Assembly: GCF_047777955.1 (NCBI RefSeq)
Contig: NZ_CP180537.1
Coordinates: 2,666,001-2,730,000 of the forward strand
Source of the DNA: Didemnitutus sp047777955
Lineage (GTDB): Bacteria > Verrucomicrobiota > Verrucomicrobiia > Opitutales > Opitutaceae
DNA length: 64,000 bases
Reading direction: 5' to 3'
The number at the start of each line of letters is the position of its first letter. Position 1 is the stretch's first letter. Under the pieces are notes generated by a model. That model was not told where the DNA came from, made no database searches, and was given only the letters and a program-made list of their open reading frames with translations. The position numbers and the translations under genes are program-made. This document shows positions 1 through 9,100 of the stretch, one piece after another.

Positions 1-1248
1 GATATCGCGCAGCACGCACCCCTCGATCGCGCTGTCGTGCACGCCTTCGCGCAGGTCGAGCGCGTTGGCGGCGGTATGGCGGACCATGCAGCCCACGACG
101 CGCACGTCACGCGCCCCGCTCACCTCGATCGCCGCGGGCGGCCGGCCGAGCCAGGCCTGATTGTCGAGGCTGCGCCAGTCGGGCGTGCCCTTGGGCTTCA
201 GGCCGTAGGCGTCGAGCATGAACAATCCCGCCTGCAGCGGCACGTGTCCGAGCAGCGAGGGGCGCAGCCAGGTCGTATGCGCGAACTCGATGCCCTCGAT
301 CGCCACGTGCTGCACCGGCCGGTCGAGCGTGCCGGCGACGCGCACCAGGGTCTCAAGCGCCGGCGCGACGACCTCGGCGCGGGTCAGGTCCTCGCCGGTG
401 CGCGGCCAGTAGTAGATCAGGCCCGCGCGGACATCGGTGAACCACTCGCCCGGCGCGTCGAGGAAAGCCAGCGAATTGCTGAGGAAGAACGGCGCGTTCT
501 GCCCGTCCATCCCGGGCATGGCCGGCTGTGGCCAGGGATGCTCGAACTCGATGCGGCTCTCCGGATCGTGAAACCGCACGCGCAGGGTCGCACCGTCGGC
601 CGCCGCCGACTTCAACCGCAGCACCGCGATCTCCCACGCCTGCAGGAGCGTCATCTCCACGCCGGCGAGATCCGCCGGCAAGGCCAGCGCTGCCGGGAGG
701 CCGGCGCTGCGAGCCGCGCGATCCCAGCCCACCAGGCGCTCCATTTCGTCGCCGTTCGGGGTGCGGGCGCGCACGGCCTTGACGCCGTTCACCCACAGCT
801 GGCGGAACTCCAGGGAGCGCCCGTTGAAGCTCGGCAGCGGCGCCGCCCACACTTGTCCGCGCGCCGCGGCGGGCAGCGACGCCGGCGCCGGGTCGAGCCG
901 GCGCCAGTCGCCGACGCGCACGCCGCCGGTGACGACCGGGTGCTCTCCCGGAGCGGCCTTGATCGTCGTCGGTGCGGCGGCCGTGCCGCCGTCCTCCGGG
1001 CGCAGGAAAATCGGCTCGGTGAGCGCATGGCTCCCGCCGCGCAGCACGATCGTCACGCCGTCCGCGCACTCGGGCGCGTGCAGCCGCCGCCACTCGCGCC
1101 CCTGGCGCAGGGCGGCGTGCACGCTGGCCAGCGGCTGCTCGCGCGTGCCGGCGGCACGGTCGTCGCCCGCGGGCGCAACCCAGATCTCGCCGCCGCGGAG
1201 CGCGACGGCCAGCGCCAGACCGAGCGCGAGCGGGCGGAGCGTCTTCAT
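1..1248 (-). CDS. Right-handed parallel beta-helix protein (partial, C-terminus off window)
   Basis: This reading frame is open from an ATG at 1248 to the window edge (416 codons, no stop), so the C-terminus is missing. It starts with a signal peptide (MKTLRPLALGLALAVALRGG). Next comes the usual opening of secreted beta-helix enzymes: IWVAPAGDD, then GTREQPLASVHAAL, an Asp-box-free entry segment found in polysaccharide lyases and GH141-like proteins. A later block reads LIYYWPRTGEDL, followed by short strands such as IEGIEFAHTTW and VRVVGCMVRH that resemble helix coils. The start codon overlaps the stop of the upstream AraC regulator gene (ATGA), which implies co-transcription and a shared inducer. 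A role in pectin or other plant polysaccharide breakdown is inferred from fold and neighbours. The exact family (GH141, PL or other) cannot be fixed without the rest of the protein. Confidence 0.8.
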   Translation of the reverse strand, partial: MKTLRPLALGLALAVALRGGEIWVAPAGDDRAAGTREQPLASVHAALRQGREWRRLHAPECADGVTIVLRGGSHALTEPIFLRPEDGGTAAAPTTIKAAPGEHPVVTGGVRVGDWRRLDPAPASLPAAARGQVWAAPLPSFNGRSLEFRQLWVNGVKAVRARTPNGDEMERLVGWDRAARSAGLPAALALPADLAGVEMTLLQAWEIAVLRLKSAAADGATLRVRFHDPESRIEFEHPWPQPAMPGMDGQNAPFFLSNSLAFLDAPGEWFTDVRAGLIYYWPRTGEDLTRAEVVAPALETLVRVAGTLDRPVQHVAIEGIEFAHTTWLRPSLLGHVPLQAGLFMLDAYGLKPKGTPDWRSLDNQAWLGRPPAAIEVSGARDVRVVGCMVRHTAANALDLREGVHDSAIEGCVLRDI

Positions 1249-2129
1249 TTGCGGGGCTTCTCCGACATCGCGTGCTGCACGCGGTATTCGCGCGGCGTGC
1301 AGCCGCAGGCGCGGCGGAAGGTCTCGTTAAAACGGCTGATCGAATTGAAACCCGACGCGAATGCCACCTCGACGATCTTGTCGTCGGTCGTCGCCAGCAG
1401 GCGCTGCGCGTGCGAGATGCGGTGATGCATGAGGTAATCGAGCAGCGTCGTGCCGAACGCTTTCTTGAAGAGACCCATCGCGTAGTTCGGGTGCAGGCCG
1501 ACCGCCCGCCCGATCTCGGTCACCGTCAGCTGCTCGGTATAGCGCTGCGCGATGAAGCAGGCGATCTGCTCGACCTTGTTGAGCTCGCCGCCCTGCAGGC
1601 TCGTGGCGCGCGCCTTCGCCTTCGGCGCCGCGGCCGTCGCCGCGAGCGGCAGCATGCCGATCATGCGCCGCAGGCGCGCCTCCATCTCGAGCATCACGAC
1701 GTGGCGCACGTCGTCGTCGGGCTGCTGGAGGTCGCTTTCCCATTGGGCGAAGAGGTCGACGTCCTGCCGTTCGCGCGCACCGAGCTTTTCCGTCAGCACC
1801 TCACCGCGCAGCAGCGGCTGGACGAAGCGATCGGTCAGCTTGCACTGCAGGAACCAGGCGAGCGGGATCGTCGCGACGAAATACGAGGTGTCGTTGGCGA
1901 AATCGACGATCTGGTGCGGGATCGCGGCCCAGAAGACGTTGAGCGAGCCGGCGTCGAGCTGCACCTTGCGCCCGCCGAGCAGGTAGCTGACGGAGCCCTT
2001 GGTGAGCAGGTTCAGCTCCACCTCGTTGTGGTGATCCGGCCGGCGCATGGGCGAAGGGCTCCAGCGCACGCAGGAGAATCCATACGGCGTGAAGTCGGGG
2101 CGGTCGGGATCGAAGGAGACGTAGGGCAA
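1245..2129 (-). CDS. AraC family transcriptional regulator
   Basis: A one-component regulator of 294 residues. Residues about 15-130 form a cupin-like sensor domain (HHNEVELNLLTKGSVSYLLGG, then IPHQIVDF). Residues about 185-285 carry the double helix-turn-helix of the AraC/XylS family, ending in the conserved pattern VAFASGFNSISRFNETFRR and CTPREYR. The frame opens only at a TTG at 2129, because a TAA lies two codons upstream; no clear Shine-Dalgarno sequence precedes it, so the exact start is uncertain. Its last codon overlaps the ATG of the beta-helix protein gene. Members of this family usually sense a sugar and activate the adjacent polysaccharide-use genes. The divergent esterase and the TonB-dependent receptor are candidate targets by position (inference). 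Confidence 0.9.
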   Translation of the reverse strand: MPYVSFDPDRPDFTPYGFSCVRWSPSPMRRPDHHNEVELNLLTKGSVSYLLGGRKVQLDAGSLNVFWAAIPHQIVDFANDTSYFVATIPLAWFLQCKLTDRFVQPLLRGEVLTEKLGARERQDVDLFAQWESDLQQPDDDVRHVVMLEMEARLRRMIGMLPLAATAAAPKAKARATSLQGGELNKVEQIACFIAQRYTEQLTVTEIGRAVGLHPNYAMGLFKKAFGTTLLDYLMHHRISHAQRLLATTDDKIVEVAFASGFNSISRFNETFRRACGCTPREYRVQHAMSEKPRK

Positions 2130-2239
2130 GTCTTAGGAACGCGACAAAAACGACGGGGAAACGGGTAGTCCGAAGCTGGAAAATTGGGTAAGAAGATACG
2201 CAGGTCAACCCCCACACTCCGGACAGACCGAAAAATTCC

Positions 2240-3541
2240 GTGTTCCTGCTTTCACTGCTGCGCCGACCGGTTCGCGCGGCGCGTCTCGCGCTGCTGGGCG
2301 CGAGCTTGGCCGGAGCCGCGTTCGCGCAGGCGCCGCTGCACTGGCGCAGCCTCGCCACCGGCACAGAAATCCGCGGCGAGCTCCTCGAGCCCACCCGGGC
2401 CCCGTCGAAAAGCGGCGCGCCGCTCCCGCTCGTGGTGTATCTCGAGAATCTCGCCGCGCCGCGCGCGGGCACCGAGAGCGATGCCGCGATCATCGCCGGC
2501 TTCCGCGCCGAGGGCTTTCTCGTCGCGGCGCTCGACTACGCGCACGCCACGGCGGCGCGCTGGCCGCAGCTGAACCGCGACCTCGCCGCACTGCGCGCGC
2601 AGCTGCACCGCCGGGAGTGGCTCGGCGACCGCGCGCTCGACGCCGCCCACATCTACCTCGTGCCGGCCGGCTGCCGGCTGAAACGCGACGTCGTCTTCGC
2701 CCGCGACGGCACGCGCACCCTCGCGCTGGACATCCTCTACCCGGCCCGCCCCGCGCGGCCGGTCGGAGCGGTGCTGGAGTTCTCGTGCGACAACGCGAAC
2801 CGCATGGGGAACTTCTCGCTCCAATTCTGCACCGACACCCTGCTCGAGGGCGCCGCGACGGAGGGTTTCGCCGTCGCGATGGCCGACCATCCCGTGCCCG
2901 CCCCCTACAAGGGCCTCGACCCGATGCCGCTCAGCGCGCAGCTCATCAAGGCCGCCGTGCGCACGCTTCGCGCCGAGGGCCCGGCGCTCGGGCTCTCCGG
3001 CCGCATCGTGCCCGTCGGCTTTTCGCGCGGCAGCGGCATGGCACTGATGCTCGTCACGACGCAAGGGCGCGCCGAGCTCGAGACGCTCGGCGAACACCGC
3101 GACACCTCCAGCGCCGTCGACGGCGCCGTCGTGCTCTCGGGCCGGTTCACCTACCTCGACCTGCGTGCGGACGACGCCATGATTCCGCGCTACGAGCGGG
3201 CGTGGGGGCCGCGCGACGCGCACCTCGCCGTCTGGCGCGCGCAGGGCGCCCTCGACTACCTCGCTGCGCCGACCGTGCCGCTGTTCCTGAGCATCAACGC
3301 CACCGAGTCGCCCGATGCGCTCCATCAGATGGAAGTGCTGCGGCGGCGCCTTGACGCGCTCGGTTCGCCCTACGACTATTTCCCCGAGGCCGAGCCGCGC
3401 GGACACCGCGTCCCGCTCGCGCCGGAAGTCCTCGTTCCTCTCCTTTCCTATTTGCGCGCGCGGCTCGAAGGAGCCGCGACCGGGCCCGCGCAGATGTCTG
3501 CTCGTCCGTCCCTGCTCCCCCAATGCCCACCCGCTGGCTAG
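2240..3541 (+). CDS. Secreted alpha/beta hydrolase (probable carbohydrate esterase)
   Basis: A protein of 433 residues starting at GTG, with a signal peptide ending near GASLAGAAFAQA. The C-terminal two thirds fit an alpha/beta hydrolase: the nucleophile elbow VGFSRGSG places Ser near residue 262 (G-x-S-x-G), and a late histidine (PRGHRVP, about residue 388) could complete the triad. The central stretch LEFSCDNANRMGN looks like an oxyanion-side segment. It reads divergently from the AraC regulator and overlaps the next gene by 19 bases, so both are translated from one message. Deacetylation of polysaccharide is the likely role from context; a peptidase or lipase cannot be excluded. Confidence 0.75.
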   Translation: MFLLSLLRRPVRAARLALLGASLAGAAFAQAPLHWRSLATGTEIRGELLEPTRAPSKSGAPLPLVVYLENLAAPRAGTESDAAIIAGFRAEGFLVAALDYAHATAARWPQLNRDLAALRAQLHRREWLGDRALDAAHIYLVPAGCRLKRDVVFARDGTRTLALDILYPARPARPVGAVLEFSCDNANRMGNFSLQFCTDTLLEGAATEGFAVAMADHPVPAPYKGLDPMPLSAQLIKAAVRTLRAEGPALGLSGRIVPVGFSRGSGMALMLVTTQGRAELETLGEHRDTSSAVDGAVVLSGRFTYLDLRADDAMIPRYERAWGPRDAHLAVWRAQGALDYLAAPTVPLFLSINATESPDALHQMEVLRRRLDALGSPYDYFPEAEPRGHRVPLAPEVLVPLLSYLRARLEGAATGPAQMSARPSLLPQCPPAG

Positions 3542-5910
3542 TATTCGCCGCCCTGCTCAGTCTCGCCCACGCCCAAGAGCGAACCGCCCCACCCGTGGCC
3601 CCGCCGCGCGAGGTCGCCCTGCCCGCGCCGGCCGTGCCCGATGCCGGACGCTTCAAACACTACTTCACGCCACTCCGGACGGAGCGGGCCGCGCTCTCGA
3701 CCGATGGCCGCTACCTCGCCTTCTCCATCCGGGAGGGCGACCAGCTCTTCGTCGTGACCACCGATCTCGACCACCCCGACGGAGCAGCGAGCGCCAAGGT
3801 GCTCGTCGGCGACAGCGAATCGTCCACGCCGATGCTCGCGCGCAATCAGCATGAGCAGACCCCGGCGCAGATTCAGTGGATGCGCTGGACGTCCCCCACC
3901 CGCCTGGTGCTGCAAACCAACCGCGTCACCGACATCGCGATCGGCAGCGCGCTGGAGTGGTCCAGCGTCACCGGCACCGTCCTCGCGTTTGACAGCGACG
4001 GCCGGAACGCGCGACCGATCGTCACCCCCAAGGACATCCGCGAGGAGGTCGGCTTTGTGGAAGCCGGCACTCGTCCCGTCACCGCCGGCGACTCCGTCGC
4101 GCTGCCGCCAAACAACTTCTCGCTCGATCGCCACGACCGCGCGTTCGAGGACCGCGTCCAGTCGCCCGACCGCCCCAACTCGTCGTTTGGCTCGGTCAGC
4201 ACCGCCTCGCAGGACGTCGCCGCCAACGTCGTGCTGCCGCCGTCGCGCGCCGGCACGCAGCCCCGCTCGATGGAGATTCTCCGCCTCGACCCCGATCGCC
4301 CCGGCGCCTTCCTGCTGCTCGCGACCGGCGCACCGCGCGCGGAGGGGTCGCGCTCGTTCGAGGTTCTGTCCATCGACAGCCGCGACGGCGCCCAGCGCCC
4401 GATCGTGCGCGACTTCATGCGCGCGGACCGGGATTATCTGCTCGACCAACAGGGCCGCCTGCGCGTTTCGGTGCCGAACTCGCTCATTCCCGGTTTTCCC
4501 CACCGGTATGAATACCTCGGCCACGACTCGCACACGCTCCTGCGTCCGCTCGCGAAGCTGTTCGACGACGGCGCCGAATTCGTCGTGTCCCCCCAGAACT
4601 ACTTCGGCGTGCGCGAACTGCCGCTCGGTTTCGATCCCTCGGGGCAGGTGCTCTACTACGCCACGAACCGCGACCGCGACACCTTCAGCGTCCGGAGCCG
4701 CAACCTCGTGACCGGGCAGCGCGGCGCGGTGGCGTTCGAGAACCCGCACTTCGATCTCATCGGCGCGCCGCAGGACTCCTTCCCGCCCGACACGCTTGTC
4801 TTCGATCCGCACACGCAGGCCCTGGCCGGCATCCGCTACGATGCGGCGATGCGCACCGCGGCGTGGCTCCAGCCCGAAATGCGCGAGGTGCAGGCGACGC
4901 TCGAACGCCTGCTGCCCGGCCGGGCCGTCGACCTCCTCGACTGGGACTCGTCCCGCCGCCGCTTCGTGGTCTGCACCCAGGGTCCCGCCGACGCCGGTGC
5001 CTTCTATGTTTTCGACCGGGAGAAGAGCAAGCTGACGGAGGTCAGCCGGCGCGCCCCCTGGCTGGACGCCGCGCACACCTTCGCGACCGTGCCCTTCGAC
5101 TTCGCCCGACACGACGACGGCACGCGCATCACCGGACTCATCACCGTGCCGACCCAGCCGCGCCTGAAGCCGATCCCGATGGTGATCGTGTGTCCGGACT
5201 CACCCTGGCAGCGCGTCCGCTCGGACTATCGCGCCGAGATCCATGCGCTCACCGACATGGGATTCGCCGTCGTGCAGATCAACGGCCGCGGTGTCTGGGG
5301 GCTCGGCACCAAGCATCGCGAAGCGTTGAAGGGAGGCTACGATCTCGTGCAGATCGACGACATCGTCGAGACGGTCGGCGAGCTGGAAAAACTCTTCCAG
5401 GTGAACCGGGATCGCATCGCGCTGTTCGGCCGCGGCCATGGCGGCTTCATCGCCCTGCGCGCGCTGCAGGACCATCCGGATCGTTTTCGCTGCGCCGTCA
5501 CGCTCGATCCGATCGTGAATCTCGACGAGTGGACGAAGGAACAATACTGGAACAGCGGCGACGCCTGGCCGCAGCTGATCGTCGGGGCATTCGGCGATCG
5601 CGCGCGACTCGACCTCGCTCCGCTCACGCGGCACCCCGAGAAACTGACGAAGCCGATCCTGATGCTCGCCTATCCCGGCCTCGATGGCGCTCCGCGCACG
5701 AGCCAGTATCTCGCCGCCCGGGCATTTGCCCACGATGTGCGCCGCACCGCGGAGGTCACTTTTGCGGATCTTCCGACGGACTACGCGCGGGGCCTACCCG
5801 GCGCCCGCGCCGACGCCTTCGCCAAGATCGAAGAGTTCCTCAACCTTCACATCTACAGTTACAAGGTGAAGCCCGGCGAAGTGCGCGCGGTGAAGGAAGC
5901 GGCGAAGTGA
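3523..5910 (+). CDS. S9 prolyl-oligopeptidase-like protein lacking catalytic Ser and His (probable pseudoenzyme)
   Basis: A protein of 795 residues with a signal peptide (MPTRWLVFAALLSLAHA). Residues about 40-520 resemble the beta-propeller of S9 peptidases; residues about 540-780 resemble the alpha/beta hydrolase domain (ADMGFAVVQINGRG-type strand, VNRDRIALFGRGHGGF). In active S9 enzymes the elbow reads G-x-S-x-G-G; here it reads GRGHGG, with Gly638 in the Ser position. The C-terminal loop that normally contains the catalytic His (EGHG-type) reads PTDYARG, with Tyr754. An Asp is kept (GLDGAP). The frame is intact over its whole length, so loss of catalysis looks genuine rather than decay. 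It may bind peptides or glycopeptides, or act as a scaffold; this is inference. A hairpin with a T run follows the stop. Confidence 0.8.
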   Translation: MPTRWLVFAALLSLAHAQERTAPPVAPPREVALPAPAVPDAGRFKHYFTPLRTERAALSTDGRYLAFSIREGDQLFVVTTDLDHPDGAASAKVLVGDSESSTPMLARNQHEQTPAQIQWMRWTSPTRLVLQTNRVTDIAIGSALEWSSVTGTVLAFDSDGRNARPIVTPKDIREEVGFVEAGTRPVTAGDSVALPPNNFSLDRHDRAFEDRVQSPDRPNSSFGSVSTASQDVAANVVLPPSRAGTQPRSMEILRLDPDRPGAFLLLATGAPRAEGSRSFEVLSIDSRDGAQRPIVRDFMRADRDYLLDQQGRLRVSVPNSLIPGFPHRYEYLGHDSHTLLRPLAKLFDDGAEFVVSPQNYFGVRELPLGFDPSGQVLYYATNRDRDTFSVRSRNLVTGQRGAVAFENPHFDLIGAPQDSFPPDTLVFDPHTQALAGIRYDAAMRTAAWLQPEMREVQATLERLLPGRAVDLLDWDSSRRRFVVCTQGPADAGAFYVFDREKSKLTEVSRRAPWLDAAHTFATVPFDFARHDDGTRITGLITVPTQPRLKPIPMVIVCPDSPWQRVRSDYRAEIHALTDMGFAVVQINGRGVWGLGTKHREALKGGYDLVQIDDIVETVGELEKLFQVNRDRIALFGRGHGGFIALRALQDHPDRFRCAVTLDPIVNLDEWTKEQYWNSGDAWPQLIVGAFGDRARLDLAPLTRHPEKLTKPILMLAYPGLDGAPRTSQYLAARAFAHDVRRTAEVTFADLPTDYARGLPGARADAFAKIEEFLNLHIYSYKVKPGEVRAVKEAAK

Positions 5911-5935
5911 TGCCGCCCGGCATGGCCGCGCGCCG

Positions 5936-5967
5936 GGCCGGGTTCAAATATGAACGATCGGCCTTTT
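5936..5967 (+). terminator. Rho-independent terminator after the S9-like gene
   Basis: An outer stem GGCCG/CGGCC (5936-5940 and 5959-5963) encloses an inner stem GTTCA/TGAAC (5942-5946 and 5951-5955) with loop AATA. Four T residues follow. It lies 26 bases after the stop codon and separates the hydrolase pair from the TonB receptor unit. Confidence 0.55.
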
Positions 5968-6017
5968 CGTTCGGGGCTTAGGAACTAGGCAGATTTCGCC
6001 CGGCTGTCGGGAGAATC

Positions 6018-6049
6018 GGGTATCCGCTCATGGTATAAGACGGATACCC
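6018..6049 (+). promoter_or_regulatory. Extended -10 promoter element inside a 9-bp palindrome (putative operator) of the TonB receptor gene
   Basis: Perfect 9-bp inverted repeat GGGTATCCG (6018-6026) and CGGATACCC (6041-6049), 14 bases apart. The spacer contains TGGTATAAG (6031-6039), a good extended -10 box (TGnTATAAT type). No T run follows, so it is not a terminator. The geometry suggests a dimeric repressor that would cover the -10 and start site of the receptor gene, whose ATG is about 60 bases downstream. Promoter and operator activity are inferred. Confidence 0.45.
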
Positions 6050-6106
6050 AACCAACCGCGAACTCTACCCTCGCGGGCTGACTCACCCCTCAAACCCTGC
6101 ACACCG

Positions 6107-9100
6107 ATGCGCTGCATACCACCCTCACGGGCCGGAGCGTTGATTGATTTTTGCTCCCGCCTGACTCGTGTCCTCGCGATGGCCTTCGCGGCCACGCTGA
6201 TCGCCGTCTCCGCGACGGCCCAAACGCCCGCCACGGGCACGATCCGCGGCACGATCACCAACGCCACCAACGGCCAGACGCTGGAAAACGTCGTGCTCCG
6301 GCTGACGGGTTCCGGCAAACAGGCCATCTCCAATTCCTACGGTGACTACGAGTTCACCAACGTCCCCGCCGGGGAAGTCGAGGTCCGCGCCAGCTACGTC
6401 GGCGAATCCGATCTCATCGCCCGCATCACCGTCGTCGGCGGCGAGACGGCGCGGAAGGATTTCCTCTTCCGCGAGAAGGAGGCCCTGGCCGACAACAAAG
6501 ACGGCACGATCACGTTGAATCCCTACACCGTGAACGCGGAGCGCTACAACAACGCCCGCGCCATCGCCATCGCTTCCGAGCGCAATGCGGTCAACATCAA
6601 GAACGTCGTCTCCACCGACACCTTCGGCGAAATCCCCGGCGGCAACGTGGGCGAATTCGTGAAGTTCCTGCCCGGCGTCCAAGTCGACTACGGTGCCTAC
6701 GGCGGCGCCCAGGCCGGCTATTCCGAGGGAACCGCCTCGGGCGTTTCCGTGCGCGGCTTCGGCCCCGAAGACACCGCCATCCTCATCGACGGCATGCCCG
6801 TTTCGAACGCGACCCCGGGCAGCCTGACGCGGCAGGTCGGCCTGGACATGCTTTCCATCAACAACGCCTCGCGCGTCGAACTCATCAAGGTCGCCACGCC
6901 GGACATGCCGGCCAACTCCCAGGGCGGCCAGATCAACCTGATCACCAAGAGCGCGTTCGAATTCACGAAGCCCTCCTACAACGTGCGCCTTTACGCGAAC
7001 TACAACTCGCTGCAGCCGATGACGCTCAAGAAGACGCCCGGCCCGGTCAACAAGTCCACCACCAAGCTCGCCCCCGGCGTCGACTTCTCCGCCACTTATC
7101 CGTTCACCAAGACCTTTGGTGTCACGGTGACCGGCTATGCCAACCGGCAGTATGACCAGACCTACCGCGCGGAAACCACCGCGAGCACAAGCGGATCTTC
7201 TTCGATCACCAACTCGAGCGGCGCGATCTCCCTGACCAATCCGGCGATCACGCGCTTCAAAGTCACCGACACTCCGCGTCTGGTCGAAAGCATTTCCGGA
7301 AACTTCCGCGCGGACTGGCGTCCGACCCCGAACCAGACGCTCACCGGCAACATCCAATACAGCAAATACAACAGCGCGGAGGCGCAGCGCCGCCTTGACT
7401 TCCGCCCCACCTTCGCCGCCGGCGCGGATTGGGGCCCGACGTTCACCAAAGGCACAACCGCCAACAGCACGACGGACATGACCGTCACCACCATCGACAA
7501 GATCGGCGACACCAAGAGCGGCTACCTGCAGTATCGCTTCGTGAAGGGCGGCTGGAACATCTCGGCCTCGGCCAGTCTCTCGGTTTCGAACAGCCAATAT
7601 CGCGACCAGGCGAACGGCCACTTCTCCGAAATCGCCCTCAAGCTGAACCCGGGCCAGGTGGTGTTCAACGACCTGGTCAACGGCATCCCGACCTCGATCA
7701 CGACCTACAACCGCACCAGCAACGGCGGCGGCGTGCGCGACTACACCAACCTCAGCAACTACTCCCTCGACGGCACGATTGCGAAGTCCGCGGAATCCTA
7801 CGCCCGCAACACCGTGGGCCTCTATCGCGCCGATGTCTCCCGCACCCTGGATTTCATTCCCTGGCTCGGCTCGAATTCCCTCTCCTTCGCGACCGGCATT
7901 CGCCGCGACGCCGAGAAGAATGAAAAGTGGGGCCGCGGCACAGGCTACCGCCGGATCCTCGATACCACGAAGAGCTCGCTCTACTCCATCGCCAACATCC
8001 TCGACGACACGTATCTCAACGTCAGCCCCGGCTTCGGCTATCCCGGCCAGCAATGGGGCTCGTCCTACAAGCTCTACGAGCTCGACCAGGCCAACCAGCT
8101 CTTCGTCGAGCCCGGCGCGACCACCGCCGACGCCCGCGAGAACTGGTATAGCTATGTCGGCCAGCAGAAGAACCTGACCGAGACGCGCGATGGCATCTAC
8201 GCGATGCTCAGCGGATCCTTCCTCAAGGGCCGCCTCTCCTTCGTTGGCGGCGCCCGCCAGGAGCAGAACACGCGCAAGGGCCGCGGGCCGTTCATCGACG
8301 GCAAGTGGTATTTCGCCAAGAACGCCGATGGCACGCTCTACCGCGACAGCGTGCTCGGCACGCTCGTGGACTTCCGCAACACCACGTTCCTCGGCAACTC
8401 CGCCCTCCTCGGCCGCATGGCCAGCGCCAAGGTCTGGTATCCCGACCACGCCATCCCGGCCTCCGGCGCCACGCCGACCGGCCTTGAAGGCGCGCAGCTC
8501 GCCCGCCGGGCCAACTATCCGGTGAATCAAAAGCAGACCGGCGATCCCGCGCCCAGCCTCAGCGTTTCCTATCAGCTCACGAAGAAGATCGACCTCAAGG
8601 CCGCCTGGTCTCGTTCCTTCGGCATGCCGAAGCTCGAGGACGGCATCAACGGCGTGCTTTCGAACCAATTCAACGTCACCGAAAACGACGTCGAAGCCGC
8701 CGACGGCACGCTCGGCACGATCTCCGTCGCGAACCCCGGCATCAAGGCCAGCACGTCGACGAACTGGGACTTCCAAGTGTCCTATTACACCGACACCGGC
8801 GGCAAACTCTCCGTCAGCTACTGGACCAAGTCGGTCACCAACCAGTCCGAGACCACCACGCTCTACTACAACACGAGCCCCGAGCTCTTCAGCGCGGTTC
8901 TCGATGCGCTCGGCTTGGACGCTGAATCCTACCAGCGCTACAAGCTCACGACGTCGTCCAACAGCGACTCCGTGCAAAAGACGCACGGCTTCGAATACGA
9001 AGTGCGCCAGGACTTCGCCTTCCTCGGCGGCTGGGGCCGCAACTTCCAGGTCTTCGCCAGCTATTCGGCGAACACGCTGGGCACGCCCGCAACTCCCACG

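Noticed and set aside
37..1425. Long plus-strand ORF over the beta-helix gene
   Set aside because: Arg/Ala-rich shadow; the minus strand gives a protein with a signal peptide and recognisable beta-helix motifs.
6125..8986. Minus-strand ORF of 953 codons
   Set aside because: Low-complexity Gly/Val/Ala/Asp composition, antisense to the well-supported TonB receptor.
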